From the IMG/VR virus record IMGVR_UViG_3300042294_003403, positions 1-32,470 of that record: a stretch of 32,470 nucleotides of DNA; one strand, 5' to 3'. The notes under the pieces were generated by a model. It ran no database searches. It saw only the letters and a list, made by a program, of their open reading frames with translations, and was not told the origin of the DNA. Positions within the stretch are counted from its first letter, which is position 1, and each line of letters begins with the position of its first letter. The stretch is from a virus. Below are positions 17,601 to 26,100 of the stretch, piece after piece. Both the position numbers and the translations under genes were made by a program.

Positions 17601-19642
17601 TAAATTCAATTGATTTTACTAAACAGGGATCAGTTGGTATATCAACTAATGTCGGTGGTTCGTCAACAAATGCGGTCACTGTAAGAGTTGAAATGGCTAC
17701 TGGGTTTGTTCAAACTATTGCTGGTTATAGAAATAGTGCAGGAACAACAATTTTAGATAATAATGGTAATATTACAGGTACAGCAGCAGGTGAAACATTA
17801 TCAACAGTAACTGGTAGAGGTAACGGTACAGGTACACAAATAATCGTAGCAACTGCCGCTGGACAAGCAATGTATATTGGTAGACAAGCCGGTGCAGGTT
17901 ATAGTTATGGTAGTGCTGGTATATTTACAGCTTTATCCGATAATCCAAATGGTGGTTCTAATATTTTTTATCAAGGATATATAAGCAGTTCTGCAAGCAC
18001 TCCTGGTGGTATATTGACTTATAGTGTAAGAGCTGACGGTCAAATTTATACCACAATGAATACCGCAACAGGTATTGCTAATAATTCATTCAGTGTAGCG
18101 AAGACAGTATTGGGAACGATTCATATTGCTAATGGATCTGGAACAAGTGGTAATAATAGACAAGCTGCTATAACTTTTCAAGGAGATTCTGCGACCGAAG
18201 CTCAAGCGGGTATTTATGTTTCAAATAATAATAGCTCGGGAACTGCAATGGGTTTTGCTACAACCGACAATTATGGAACCGGTCCACAATTATTCATGAC
18301 CGCAACAAATGCCGGTGTTGTTAATTTTTCAAGAGCAAGACCTACATATGCAGGAAACGCATTGGTTGATGTGGCTGGCGGACAAACTATAGCTGGTATT
18401 ACATATTTTTCTAATGGTGAATCCATGAATGTTTATGGTATTCGTGGTAGATTTACAAATGAATATTTACATTTATATAATAAAGTAGGAGTTGGACATC
18501 CAGGTGGTTGGGGACAAGGAGAAGGAAATACTCCAAGTCAAGGTTTATCTACATATGGAGGTATAAGTATTGCTTATGGAACTAATGCGACATCCATTTT
18601 TTATGGAAATGTTGGTGTAGGTACTACAAGTGTTAGTGCAAGAGTTGAAAGTTATTATTCTTCAAATGCTATAACATTTAATTATCTCGCAACAAACTTA
18701 AATAACAATAGTCCGATACCAGTGTATGGATTTGATGTTACAAACGGTTCTGGTGAAACTAGATCAATCAAAGCCGGTATTGGTTATGAGAGGCATCTTG
18801 TAAACGGTAGAGGAACATTACATTTTTATAATGATAGCACCAACGATACTCAAAGTTTGAGTGGCAACAGAACATCTGCGGGTGACATAAAAATGTCTAT
18901 TGACAATGATGGAAATGTTGGTATCGGAACTCCAACTCCTACTTATAAATTACAAGTTCAAGGATCGTTTTATGTCAATAGCACTGCTTATATTAACGGA
19001 GCCTTGACTGTAGATGATAATATAATTGTTACAGCAGGCAATGATTTTGGTATATATGATTCCGATGGAACAGGCGCATATTGGCAATACATGGATTCTG
19101 GTATTGCTTATCTTAGAATTGATGATGGCGGTTCGGCAAATGGAAAATTAAATATTAACAGTGGGTTATTATATGTTGGTGCAAGTGGCGGAAATGTTGG
19201 TATAAGTTCAACTACTCCTGGTTATAAATTAGATGTCGTTGGCGATATTAATTTTTCTTCGACTTTAAAATTTGGTGGAATTAATGTTGTATCTAATGCT
19301 GGGGGCGATGTTTATTTAAACGGTAGAGTTATAAGAAACGAATCCAATACCAGTCAAGATGGTATGTATATCGGTTATAATAGTACCGGAACAACAAATG
19401 CTCATATTAGATTTTTTGCTAATGCTACAAATGAAAGAATGCGTATACAAGCTAATGATGGTAATGTTGGTATAGGAACCACAACCGCAGGGCAAAAATT
19501 GGATGTAGAAGGTAGAATACGAACCAGAGGTGCAAGTGGAACTGGTGGATTTGAAATAGGTGCTGCTTCATCAGGTGCAGCCAAGTGGAGAATTGAATGG
19601 GATAGTGCAAGTGATAGTTTGGATTTTAACTGGGTTGGTTAA
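14654..19642 (+). CDS. Long tail fibre / adhesin protein, 1662 aa
   Basis: The N-terminus (MPDIIITPSSGKLEFIDN) resembles starts seen on other phage fibre proteins and may be the virion anchor. Residues about 120-200 carry classical fibre repeats (TLTGTQTLTNKTITGTFTGN, LNGQSDSYY, ARLGYTPVNKAGDTVSGNLT). The shared DNILLMNALSPYQRYAG...DSGS...WDGEGD module lies at about 219-272. About nine NVGIGTT-type repeats follow. Residues about 735-910 form a low-complexity stretch (GTGLTGTASGLSIGG, TARTLTIGSTGKSV, TGAVTITNSGVTS) that is also in the 23182 gene. The protein ends abruptly at DSLDFNWVG without the end domain of the previous fibre, so an accessory protein from the next genes may supply the tip. 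No catalytic motif is seen. Confidence 0.87.
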   Translation: MPDIIITPSSGKLEFIDNSTQTIRRHAFTLDHNDGIKLDAPLSAAAVIAPLNVINVTVNNSNVNYPFVLASGSAETGTKTLMMDGSGGTYNPFTNTATIDISGNSATTTLASNSTNLGGVAAASYVTLTGTQTLTNKTITGTFTGNLTGTGSWATNAVNANTATNSTQLNGQSDSYYTNIPARLGYTPVNKAGDTVSGNLTVNGNFSVNGSFTAFSASNIYITSSNLTVTDNILLMNALSPYQRYAGLQMYDSGSNTLSQFLWDGEGDYFFLTGSSVNGKIITGPDGQTNLSSNYIPKATAGYKLGNSLLYDNGTNVGIGTTSPATKLDVVGDVTMPAIKQSATLYNGTDISDDNSTRTVYFNIPAGGYSPITYFKVARIKITGNYQNVSLNGYFTAANSALHVGFERKVEFDFIAYAATNAGAPQVTYIKRGQDTTTVLVYAVANGGGAGTTYYDVYIKHGWYNDTHGELAIRVGYSSAVTVWQSGLDSGTSAPVDTLVNPNSNYNFDTTGFVGIGTTTPSRKLHVYSSGLSDNTVNPLLLIDGKFTAAGVDSNDIVGIAFRVENSAGGSQTTTCIGSSYQGAGNALLLQPVSGNVGVGTINPSFKLDIGAAGNDVVSVRLTPGYERVRYYGFDLLGYNDGNLWMIGNNPTNTLVLGKTWDWDNQIGIAYTPGTVGNSGGILQIGQISKNNANYTHGITRLYTNGLERITIIANGNVGISTTLPTTPLHVVGVISGSSFSGAGTGLTGTASGLSIGGSAATWTTARTLTIGSTGKSVNGSADVSWSLTELGVGNGTITIAAGTGVGVGSTNTFTTNQSGATTVTITNTGVTSLTTNTGLSSNVSATGAVTITNTGVTSNVAGTGISVSGATGAVTITNSGVTSAVAGTGVGVSGATGAVTFSIGQAVGTGNSPTFAAVTTSTDGANHIMAGTTNAEGIRMTPASSTTYPVFLRSINPGVGEASPWIYKEQATDWGIWHNNPVNSIDFTKQGSVGISTNVGGSSTNAVTVRVEMATGFVQTIAGYRNSAGTTILDNNGNITGTAAGETLSTVTGRGNGTGTQIIVATAAGQAMYIGRQAGAGYSYGSAGIFTALSDNPNGGSNIFYQGYISSSASTPGGILTYSVRADGQIYTTMNTATGIANNSFSVAKTVLGTIHIANGSGTSGNNRQAAITFQGDSATEAQAGIYVSNNNSSGTAMGFATTDNYGTGPQLFMTATNAGVVNFSRARPTYAGNALVDVAGGQTIAGITYFSNGESMNVYGIRGRFTNEYLHLYNKVGVGHPGGWGQGEGNTPSQGLSTYGGISIAYGTNATSIFYGNVGVGTTSVSARVESYYSSNAITFNYLATNLNNNSPIPVYGFDVTNGSGETRSIKAGIGYERHLVNGRGTLHFYNDSTNDTQSLSGNRTSAGDIKMSIDNDGNVGIGTPTPTYKLQVQGSFYVNSTAYINGALTVDDNIIVTAGNDFGIYDSDGTGAYWQYMDSGIAYLRIDDGGSANGKLNINSGLLYVGASGGNVGISSTTPGYKLDVVGDINFSSTLKFGGINVVSNAGGDVYLNGRVIRNESNTSQDGMYIGYNSTGTTNAHIRFFANATNERMRIQANDGNVGIGTTTAGQKLDVEGRIRTRGASGTGGFEIGAASSGAAKWRIEWDSASDSLDFNWVG
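15307..15470 (+). repeat. Fibre module 'DNILLMNA..YAG..DSGS..LWDG', copy 2
   Basis: Protein-level counterpart of the module at 7297-7470 in the 762-aa fibre. Conserved positions are DNI..(L/M)NA..PY.RYAG, DSGS and LWDG. Confidence 0.7.
16860..17300 (+). repeat. Low-complexity fibre segment shared with the 1710-aa fibre
   Basis: Codes for GTGLTGTASGLSIGG, TARTLTIGSTGKSV.GSADVSWSL.E, then GNGTITIAAGTGVGVG.TNTFT.NQSGATTVTITN and VAGTGISVSGATGAVTITN. The second part has a close counterpart at about 24382-24565, and the first part at about 26240-26340 and 27030-27245, in the 23182 gene. It indicates module exchange between fibre genes. Confidence 0.75.
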
Positions 19643-19653
19643 TAATTAAAGAT

Positions 19654-20646
19654 ATGAATATAATATCAGGTTCTACAAACAATATATTTTATACAAAAGG
19701 ATATAATTTTGACGACCGTGTTTCTATTGATCCAGAAACAGGTCTAGCCAATTTAATGGTAAATGGTGACGCAGAATTTGGTTCCACTTATAATATTAGT
19801 TCACAAGGAATAAGTAGAACTGGTTCTTATGACGGTTCTTATTGTTTTTATGATATAGGAAATAGAGGATATTTGGGAACAACATATATTCCTGTTAATA
19901 CGGGTGATACATATTTACTTTCATATTATGCAAAATCGATGGGGTCAGTTTTGAGTCAAATGTATGCTGGATTACAATCATTTGATGAAGATTTAAATTT
20001 TATAGATTTAAGAAATAACGGCGGAATAGGTGATACCACATTGGCCGCACCATTAAATAATGGTGATACAACAATTACACTGACCGATGCTTCTGCATGG
20101 CAAGCAACAGGTGCACAATATTATTATAAAAATGTATTATTTTTCCCTGCAAGTCATCCAAAATATTATACTCCTTGGACATATACTAGATTTGGATATG
20201 GAGATCCAACAATTTACTATGGAACCAGAAACGGTAATGTATTATCTTTATCAACGGACGGTGTAAATAACAATTTAACATGGAGTTATGGAACTTTACC
20301 TGCAGGCACTCCTGTATCAAATGGTGTAGCCGGAGGAACATATGGGTATTATTTAAATTGTAATACTACTATTCCAAATACTTGGACAAAATACAGTCTT
20401 ACTCTAACAGGCGAAGGAAGAACTTCTGGATGCGGTTATAATGTATTTAGATATGGAACTAAATATGTGACATGGATGGCCCTTACAAATTATGGTCAAT
20501 CATCAACATCAATTATTTATTATGACAATATTGTGTTTGCAAATATGACAACCCGAAGTCAAACATATGCTTATACCAAACATATGAGTAGAGCCAAATT
20601 GGGAACTACATTTGCACAAAATTTCAACGAATTAGGAATATCATGA
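19654..20646 (+). CDS. Carbohydrate-binding-module-like virion protein, 330 aa
   Basis: The segment LANLMVNGDAEFG, then GSYDGSYCFYD, YIPVNTGDTYLLSYYAKS and MYAGLQSFDEDLNFID, is the usual strand order of CBM4/9-type jelly-roll domains: an N-term 'NL(V/M)xNGDaE' opening and a 'YxlSyyAKs' core strand. It is followed by GDTTLAAPLNNGDTTITLTDASAW and a YTPWTYTR segment, a pairing I recognise from other phage adhesins. A second part of the sandwich (WTKYSLTLTGEG...YYDNIVFANM) completes the fold at about residues 245-310. The likely role is binding a surface glycan as a fibre tip or accessory. The gene begins 11 bases after the previous fibre gene and ends in a 4-base overlap with the next, so the two are probably coupled in translation. 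Confidence 0.75.
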   Translation: MNIISGSTNNIFYTKGYNFDDRVSIDPETGLANLMVNGDAEFGSTYNISSQGISRTGSYDGSYCFYDIGNRGYLGTTYIPVNTGDTYLLSYYAKSMGSVLSQMYAGLQSFDEDLNFIDLRNNGGIGDTTLAAPLNNGDTTITLTDASAWQATGAQYYYKNVLFFPASHPKYYTPWTYTRFGYGDPTIYYGTRNGNVLSLSTDGVNNNLTWSYGTLPAGTPVSNGVAGGTYGYYLNCNTTIPNTWTKYSLTLTGEGRTSGCGYNVFRYGTKYVTWMALTNYGQSSTSIIYYDNIVFANMTTRSQTYAYTKHMSRAKLGTTFAQNFNELGIS

Positions 20647-21911
20647 GTTTAAAGTTATATTATGATCCATATGATATAAACTGTTTTAGAGGTGAACCCA
20701 CCACTAATTTGTTTACTGCTGCATATCCTACAGCTAATGGTGGATTTGCTTTTCCATTTACATCATCATATAGAGGAATATGGACACCAAATGGAGTTCA
20801 AACGGCTTCCATAAATAGATACAATAATCCAGGCAATGTTAATTGTTGCCCGGCATTTTTTACATATGGAGGCGTAAGTTTATCACCATCAACAACATAT
20901 TGTTATAGTGCGTTTTATAAAGTTGTAAATAACGATTATGGTAATGCAAATTATTTATATAGATATGAATATAATGGTGGGACATATTTAACAGAAGCCG
21001 GTGTTTGGAGTTCTGTTAACAGATTGCCATATCCTGGCGGTTGGTATCGAATATTCGGAACATTTACAACTCAAGCAACTACAACAACTGGTAACTTTTA
21101 TTCATTTACATATGAATATAATACAGACAATACACAAATCGCAGTAAATCATCAATTAGAAGCAAAAAATCATTTAACAAATTATGCGGGTCCAAGTGGA
21201 ACAAGAGGGGTTACAGTTGTGACTGGCGGTGGTTTAGTTGATTTGACCGGAAATAATAACAACGGCGATTTGACTTATGGAAGTTATGTTACAACTACTG
21301 TATTTCACAATAACACATTTTATTTTAATGGCACCAGTGCAAATAATTGTATACGAATATTAGATGCAAATATTGCTGCTAATTTATTACCAACAGGTAA
21401 AAGTTTTACGGTAGTTGTATGGGCAAATAAAATCGCAAATGCGACAAATACCTCTCCGTTTTTATTTGGTTATAGAGACACTAGCGGTAATGGTATCAGT
21501 TTAATTATATATGGAACAGGCAATACAAGCACAGATTTTGGTTTTATAGTAGAACGAACAGGTGGTCCATCATTGAGTAGTAGAAGCGGAGCGGTTAATA
21601 CAAGTGGTTGGCATATGTATACTGGAGTATATAATAATGATGGTATGTATAAAAACAGCATTGTTAAGTATTATGACACAACACAAGTTGGTTCAATGGT
21701 GAGTTCGTCGAGTTCAACTAGTGCGTGGACAAAGCCAGTAACAAGTCAAGGTGGATGTATCGCAATTGGAACTGCACCGAATACTGTAAACACTGCAAAT
21801 TCAATTCATAATTTAAATGGTTATATAGGTGAAATAAGAATATATGACCACGCATTAACTGCTGCTGAAGTATCAACATTATATAAATTAGGAATACAGA
21901 AACATATATGA
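20643..21911 (+). CDS. LamG/concanavalin-like adhesin, 422 aa
   Basis: Two parts are visible. The N-terminal part (about 1-190), with GEPTTNLF, a STTYCYSAFYKV strand and GGWYRIFGTFTTQ, is another jelly-roll-like carbohydrate-binding segment. The C-terminal part (about 195-418) has the laminin-G/concanavalin-like order: VDLTGNNNNGDL, FYFNGTSANNCIRI, KSFTVVVWANK, GWHMYTGVYNN and the characteristic ending LNGYIGEIRIYDHALTAAEVSTLYKLG. The start ATG overlaps the previous stop (ATGA), with AGGA placed 5 bases upstream, one of the few ribosome-site matches here. The role is inferred as glycan recognition at the virion surface. Confidence 0.82.
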   Translation: MSLKLYYDPYDINCFRGEPTTNLFTAAYPTANGGFAFPFTSSYRGIWTPNGVQTASINRYNNPGNVNCCPAFFTYGGVSLSPSTTYCYSAFYKVVNNDYGNANYLYRYEYNGGTYLTEAGVWSSVNRLPYPGGWYRIFGTFTTQATTTTGNFYSFTYEYNTDNTQIAVNHQLEAKNHLTNYAGPSGTRGVTVVTGGGLVDLTGNNNNGDLTYGSYVTTTVFHNNTFYFNGTSANNCIRILDANIAANLLPTGKSFTVVVWANKIANATNTSPFLFGYRDTSGNGISLIIYGTGNTSTDFGFIVERTGGPSLSSRSGAVNTSGWHMYTGVYNNDGMYKNSIVKYYDTTQVGSMVSSSSSTSAWTKPVTSQGGCIAIGTAPNTVNTANSIHNLNGYIGEIRIYDHALTAAEVSTLYKLGIQKHI

Positions 21912-23164
21912 GTGTTATAAGTTCATTAAGCAAAAGAGGACAGTATTCAACTGTTTCAAGAATGTCAGAAGTTCCTGTAACAGAGGGACTTATATTGTAT
22001 TTAGATTCAAGTGACGAAGCTAGTTATGACGGCGGACCAACAACAAATTATTTTAAACCAACAGAAGGAACATTTGATAATAACGGTGCAGGAACATTTC
22101 AAAGACTAAGAAGTGGAAGTTATGGTGGTTATATAATAAAACCAACCGATGTTGTTTATAGATATGATTTAGGCGGAACAGGATGTCATTATCACGGAAA
22201 TTCTGTTCCAACAGCTAGTATTGGAATTGGAGTGACTATATTATTTACTTTTGATTATTTTATCAGCGCCGGAACAGTTTTGGTAAATGATTATTTAGCA
22301 AACATTGAAAAATACAATTCAGCAGGAACTTGGACAGACGGAGTTGGTCTTACAAACGCAGGAAAGACTATTGGTGTTTGGCAATCGGCTACTCTTTCTA
22401 CAACCATAAATTCTGTAGACTATTATGTTAATCCTTATTTATATCCTGGCGGTTGTAGTTCGTCAAGACTTGCTGCGGATGGATTCATCTTATATAGAAA
22501 TCCACAAATACAAGCTTTAAATTATCAATCCCGATTTGTTTATGGACCTAATGGGTCATTTAATACAAGAAACAATGGTAATTTTTGGAGAGATTTGAGT
22601 GGTAGGGGTAATGATTTTACAATACAAGGTAATATTACTTGGAATAAAGACACAGGATTTAGTAATTTTAATGGTAATAGTGTTGCAAATGGTAATAAGA
22701 TTTTTAGAAGTAATTTCCCGCAAAATTTAAAATCAAGTCAAAGTGGTCAAGGATACACAGTTGTAGTAGTTGCTAGAAGCACAGTTTCTGGTGGATGGAG
22801 AAAGTTGATAGGAAATTGGGATGGTGACAATTATATTGATTTATACCAAAATACGACAGGAAATACATGGCATCAAGATGGCAGCGGTGAAACATTATAT
22901 GTAGACGGAGTGCAAGTTGGTCAAGATACATATGTTATGTATAATGCCGGATTTCATTGTTATGCGGCTACAAACTTGAATAATGGAACACTAACAAATC
23001 CAACATTACCGTTAACTATAGGAAATGAACCAAATGGAGCAGCTAATCCTAATGCATATCCATGGGTTGGTGATATTGCTGTAGTTTTGATGTATGAGAG
23101 GGTATTAACTGCGTCAGAAATAAAACAAATAAGCAATTTATATAAAGATAAATACGGATATTAA
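21908..23164 (+). CDS. LamG/concanavalin-like adhesin, 418 aa
   Basis: A probable paralogue of the preceding gene product. The N-terminus has EGLILYLDSSDEASYDGGPTTNYF; the middle has WRDLSGRGNDFTIQGNITWN, the usual opening of a LamG-like domain. Then come GYTVVVVARSTVSGGWRKLIGNWDGDNYIDLY, LYVDGVQVGQ and the ending WVGDIAVVLMYERVLTASEIKQISNLYKDKYG. The start ATG overlaps the stop of the preceding gene by 4 bases (ATGA), which makes a translationally coupled trio with 19654 and 20643. The two LamG-like proteins are divergent, suggesting different glycan targets. Binding partners cannot be read from sequence. Confidence 0.82.
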   Translation: MSVISSLSKRGQYSTVSRMSEVPVTEGLILYLDSSDEASYDGGPTTNYFKPTEGTFDNNGAGTFQRLRSGSYGGYIIKPTDVVYRYDLGGTGCHYHGNSVPTASIGIGVTILFTFDYFISAGTVLVNDYLANIEKYNSAGTWTDGVGLTNAGKTIGVWQSATLSTTINSVDYYVNPYLYPGGCSSSRLAADGFILYRNPQIQALNYQSRFVYGPNGSFNTRNNGNFWRDLSGRGNDFTIQGNITWNKDTGFSNFNGNSVANGNKIFRSNFPQNLKSSQSGQGYTVVVVARSTVSGGWRKLIGNWDGDNYIDLYQNTTGNTWHQDGSGETLYVDGVQVGQDTYVMYNAGFHCYAATNLNNGTLTNPTLPLTIGNEPNGAANPNAYPWVGDIAVVLMYERVLTASEIKQISNLYKDKYGY

Positions 23165-23168
23165 TATA

Positions 23169-23176
23169 TATTTATA
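23169..23176 (+). promoter_or_regulatory. TATTTATA motif before the 1710-aa fibre gene
   Basis: The octamer lies in the 17-base gap after the LamG gene and ends 5 bases before the ATG at 23182 (context ATATATTTATAACC). Confidence 0.48.
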
Positions 23177-23181
23177 ACCAT

Positions 23182-26100
23182 ATGGCAGACTTAAAGACAA
23201 CAAATATTTTCGGTGACGCTTATATTAATAATAAAGTGGGTATTGCTACAAACGCACCTGCTACAAGATTACAAATAGGTCAGCTATCCCCAACCGCAGC
23301 TACAGAAGGTATCCAATTCGGTGATGATCCAGGTACAAGAGTTTATAGAAGTGCCGCAGGAATTCTTACTTATAGCGGAAGCATTGAAATAAGCGCAAAT
23401 GCGTCCTTAAATGGTAATTATGGTAATTGGACCGGAGAAATCAATAAAATACAATGGCATTCAAACAATTTATATCTTGTAAATAGAGGTGGTGGAAGTT
23501 GGTTGTTTAGAAATTCTAGTGGAGCTAATGTATTTGAAGTTGCTGCAAATGGTACAACTTCTGCTGCGGCTAATATTAACGCAGGAACTTATGTATATGC
23601 AGGCACATATCTTCAAACAAATGGAAATTTAATTTATCCATCGGGTCAAACTGCTACACAAAGATTAGAAGTTGGTAATGCTTCTGGAAATGCATGGGTT
23701 ACAGGTATATCTATTGCTCAAGGTGGAAATGTTACAGTTTATAATAATTTAACTGTAAGTAATGCTGCTACCGTCACTAATGATTTAACGGTCAATGGTA
23801 ATACTTACTTGGGTAACGCAAATAATGATACAGTATATGTAAATGATACTATTAGAATTGGTGCAACTGATAGTGGTGACGCATCATTATTTTTCGGTGA
23901 AGGCAGTGTTGCTGGTAGTGATTATGGTGCTAGATGGTATTGGGATAGCGGTTATACATTTACTTGGTATACAAGAAATGCTGGAACCGATACTGCTTTA
24001 TTTGATTATGTAACAAATGATACAACTTATTTAAATTGGCGTAGACATTTCCATATGCAAAATAAGGAAATTAATTATAACGCACAAATTCATTTTAACG
24101 CTGGAACAAGATTTGTTGGAAATAATACAAGTTATCTAAATTTTAGATCAGATTCAGCAGGCGCAGGTGGAATTCTTGTTCAAGATGGAAATGCTACTAC
24201 AAAAGGATATACTGGTTATTGGGATTCTGCTGGTGGAGGTATATTAAATAATAGCGGAAATTGGGCAGTAAGATATAATTTCGGAAGTGCAAATTCTGGT
24301 GGAACATTATACGGTGCATGGACAGTAAATGGAAACATATCTGCTACCAATTTATCTGGAACAAATACAGGTGATCAAACTATTGGAAACGGAACAATTA
24401 CAATTGCTGCAGGAACTGGTATAGGTGTTGGAACAACCAATACATTTACCATGAACCAAAGTGGTGCTACAACGGTAACAATAACAAATAGCGGTGTAAC
24501 AAGCAATGTTGCTGGAACTGGTATTAGTGTAAGTGGTGCGACTGGTGCGGTAACTATTACAAATAGTTCACCGAATGCAACTCATACCGGTGATGTAACA
24601 GGAGCAACCGCATTAACAATTGCAAATGATGCAGTAACTACTGTTAAAATACTAAATGCAAATGTTACCAATGCAAAATTAGCAAACAGTTCACTTACAA
24701 TTGGTTCAACTGCAATTTCTTTGGGTGCAACCGCAACAACAATTGCAGGTTTAACTAGTGTAACATCCACAACATTTGTTGGTGCTTTAACTGGAAATGC
24801 AACTACGGCCACTGCATTGACATCAATGAATATATCACAGTTTACAAATAACAGTGGTTATTTAACAAGTGCAGTAACAAGTTTAGCTGGAACAACAAAT
24901 AGAATAACAGTTAGTGGTGCAACAGGTGCAGTAACTTTAAATTTACCACAAGATATTCATACAGGCGCATCCCCAACATTTGCAGGTCTAAGTCTTACAA
25001 GTGTATCTACAACAGGCGCAACAATTACAAATTTGACGGGTGCATATCAAAATACAACTGTATATGACAGTCCAAGAACACAATCTGCTACACCAAGTAG
25101 AGGTATAAGAGCACCAGCATCTTCAATACAATTTACAGACAGTTACGCAATCGCACCATTTTATACATATAGATCCACAGGCGATTGGCCAGTTCCATAT
25201 GGTATTGGTTGGGGAACAGGTGGTGAATCATCTGGTATTTTTCAAAGATATGCTTCAAATGGTTCTTCATTTGGTGATATGATTTTCTATACAGGAAATG
25301 ACGGCAGTGGAGCATTTTCATTTAGAAGACACGTTTGGGAATCAACTACTTATTTTGCTGCTGGTTCTAATCACTTAAATGATGAATTATTTAGAATTGA
25401 TTGGGCAGGTAAAGCAACCGCAACATCATTTGCATTACCTGGCGGATTTACAATTACTGATCCTGGCAGTGGGTATGCTGCATTTAGTAATTGGGTATTA
25501 TTAGGCACTACAGGATTTTATAGCGCAACAAATAGCGCACATTTATTACCAAATCCAGGCAGCTATGGTTCTTGGAAAATTACTGGAACCAGAGGTGGTT
25601 GGTATGGTATTGAATTTGAATCTGGTGTAAGTTTGATGGCAAATAGTAATCAAGTTGGATTTCATAGAAATGGATATGGATGGCAAATGTGGTGGTCTGC
25701 TGGAACAGGATATGTTCACAAAGGAGATCCAGGTGGTGGAACTCAAGCTACAATTTTAGATTCAAGCAATTATACTAGTTATACACCAGGACTTGGAACC
25801 AATAATACATTGACCGGAATAAACACGATTAATAATACAAGCAATACAGTAATAAATACTTTATCGGGTAATTTAGGGTTGACAATGTTTCAAGCAACTG
25901 CCGGAACAGATGCTTATATGACTTTTCATATTGGTAGTGATTATGCTGCATATTTTGGGCTTGGTGGTGCTGAAAATGATTTAGTATATGGTGGTTGGAG
26001 TGTTGGAAATGTTAGATATAGAATATTACATTCTGGAAATGCTACATATGCATGGAACATGAATCAGTATGTAAGAACTACAGATACTTGTTCATTTGCA

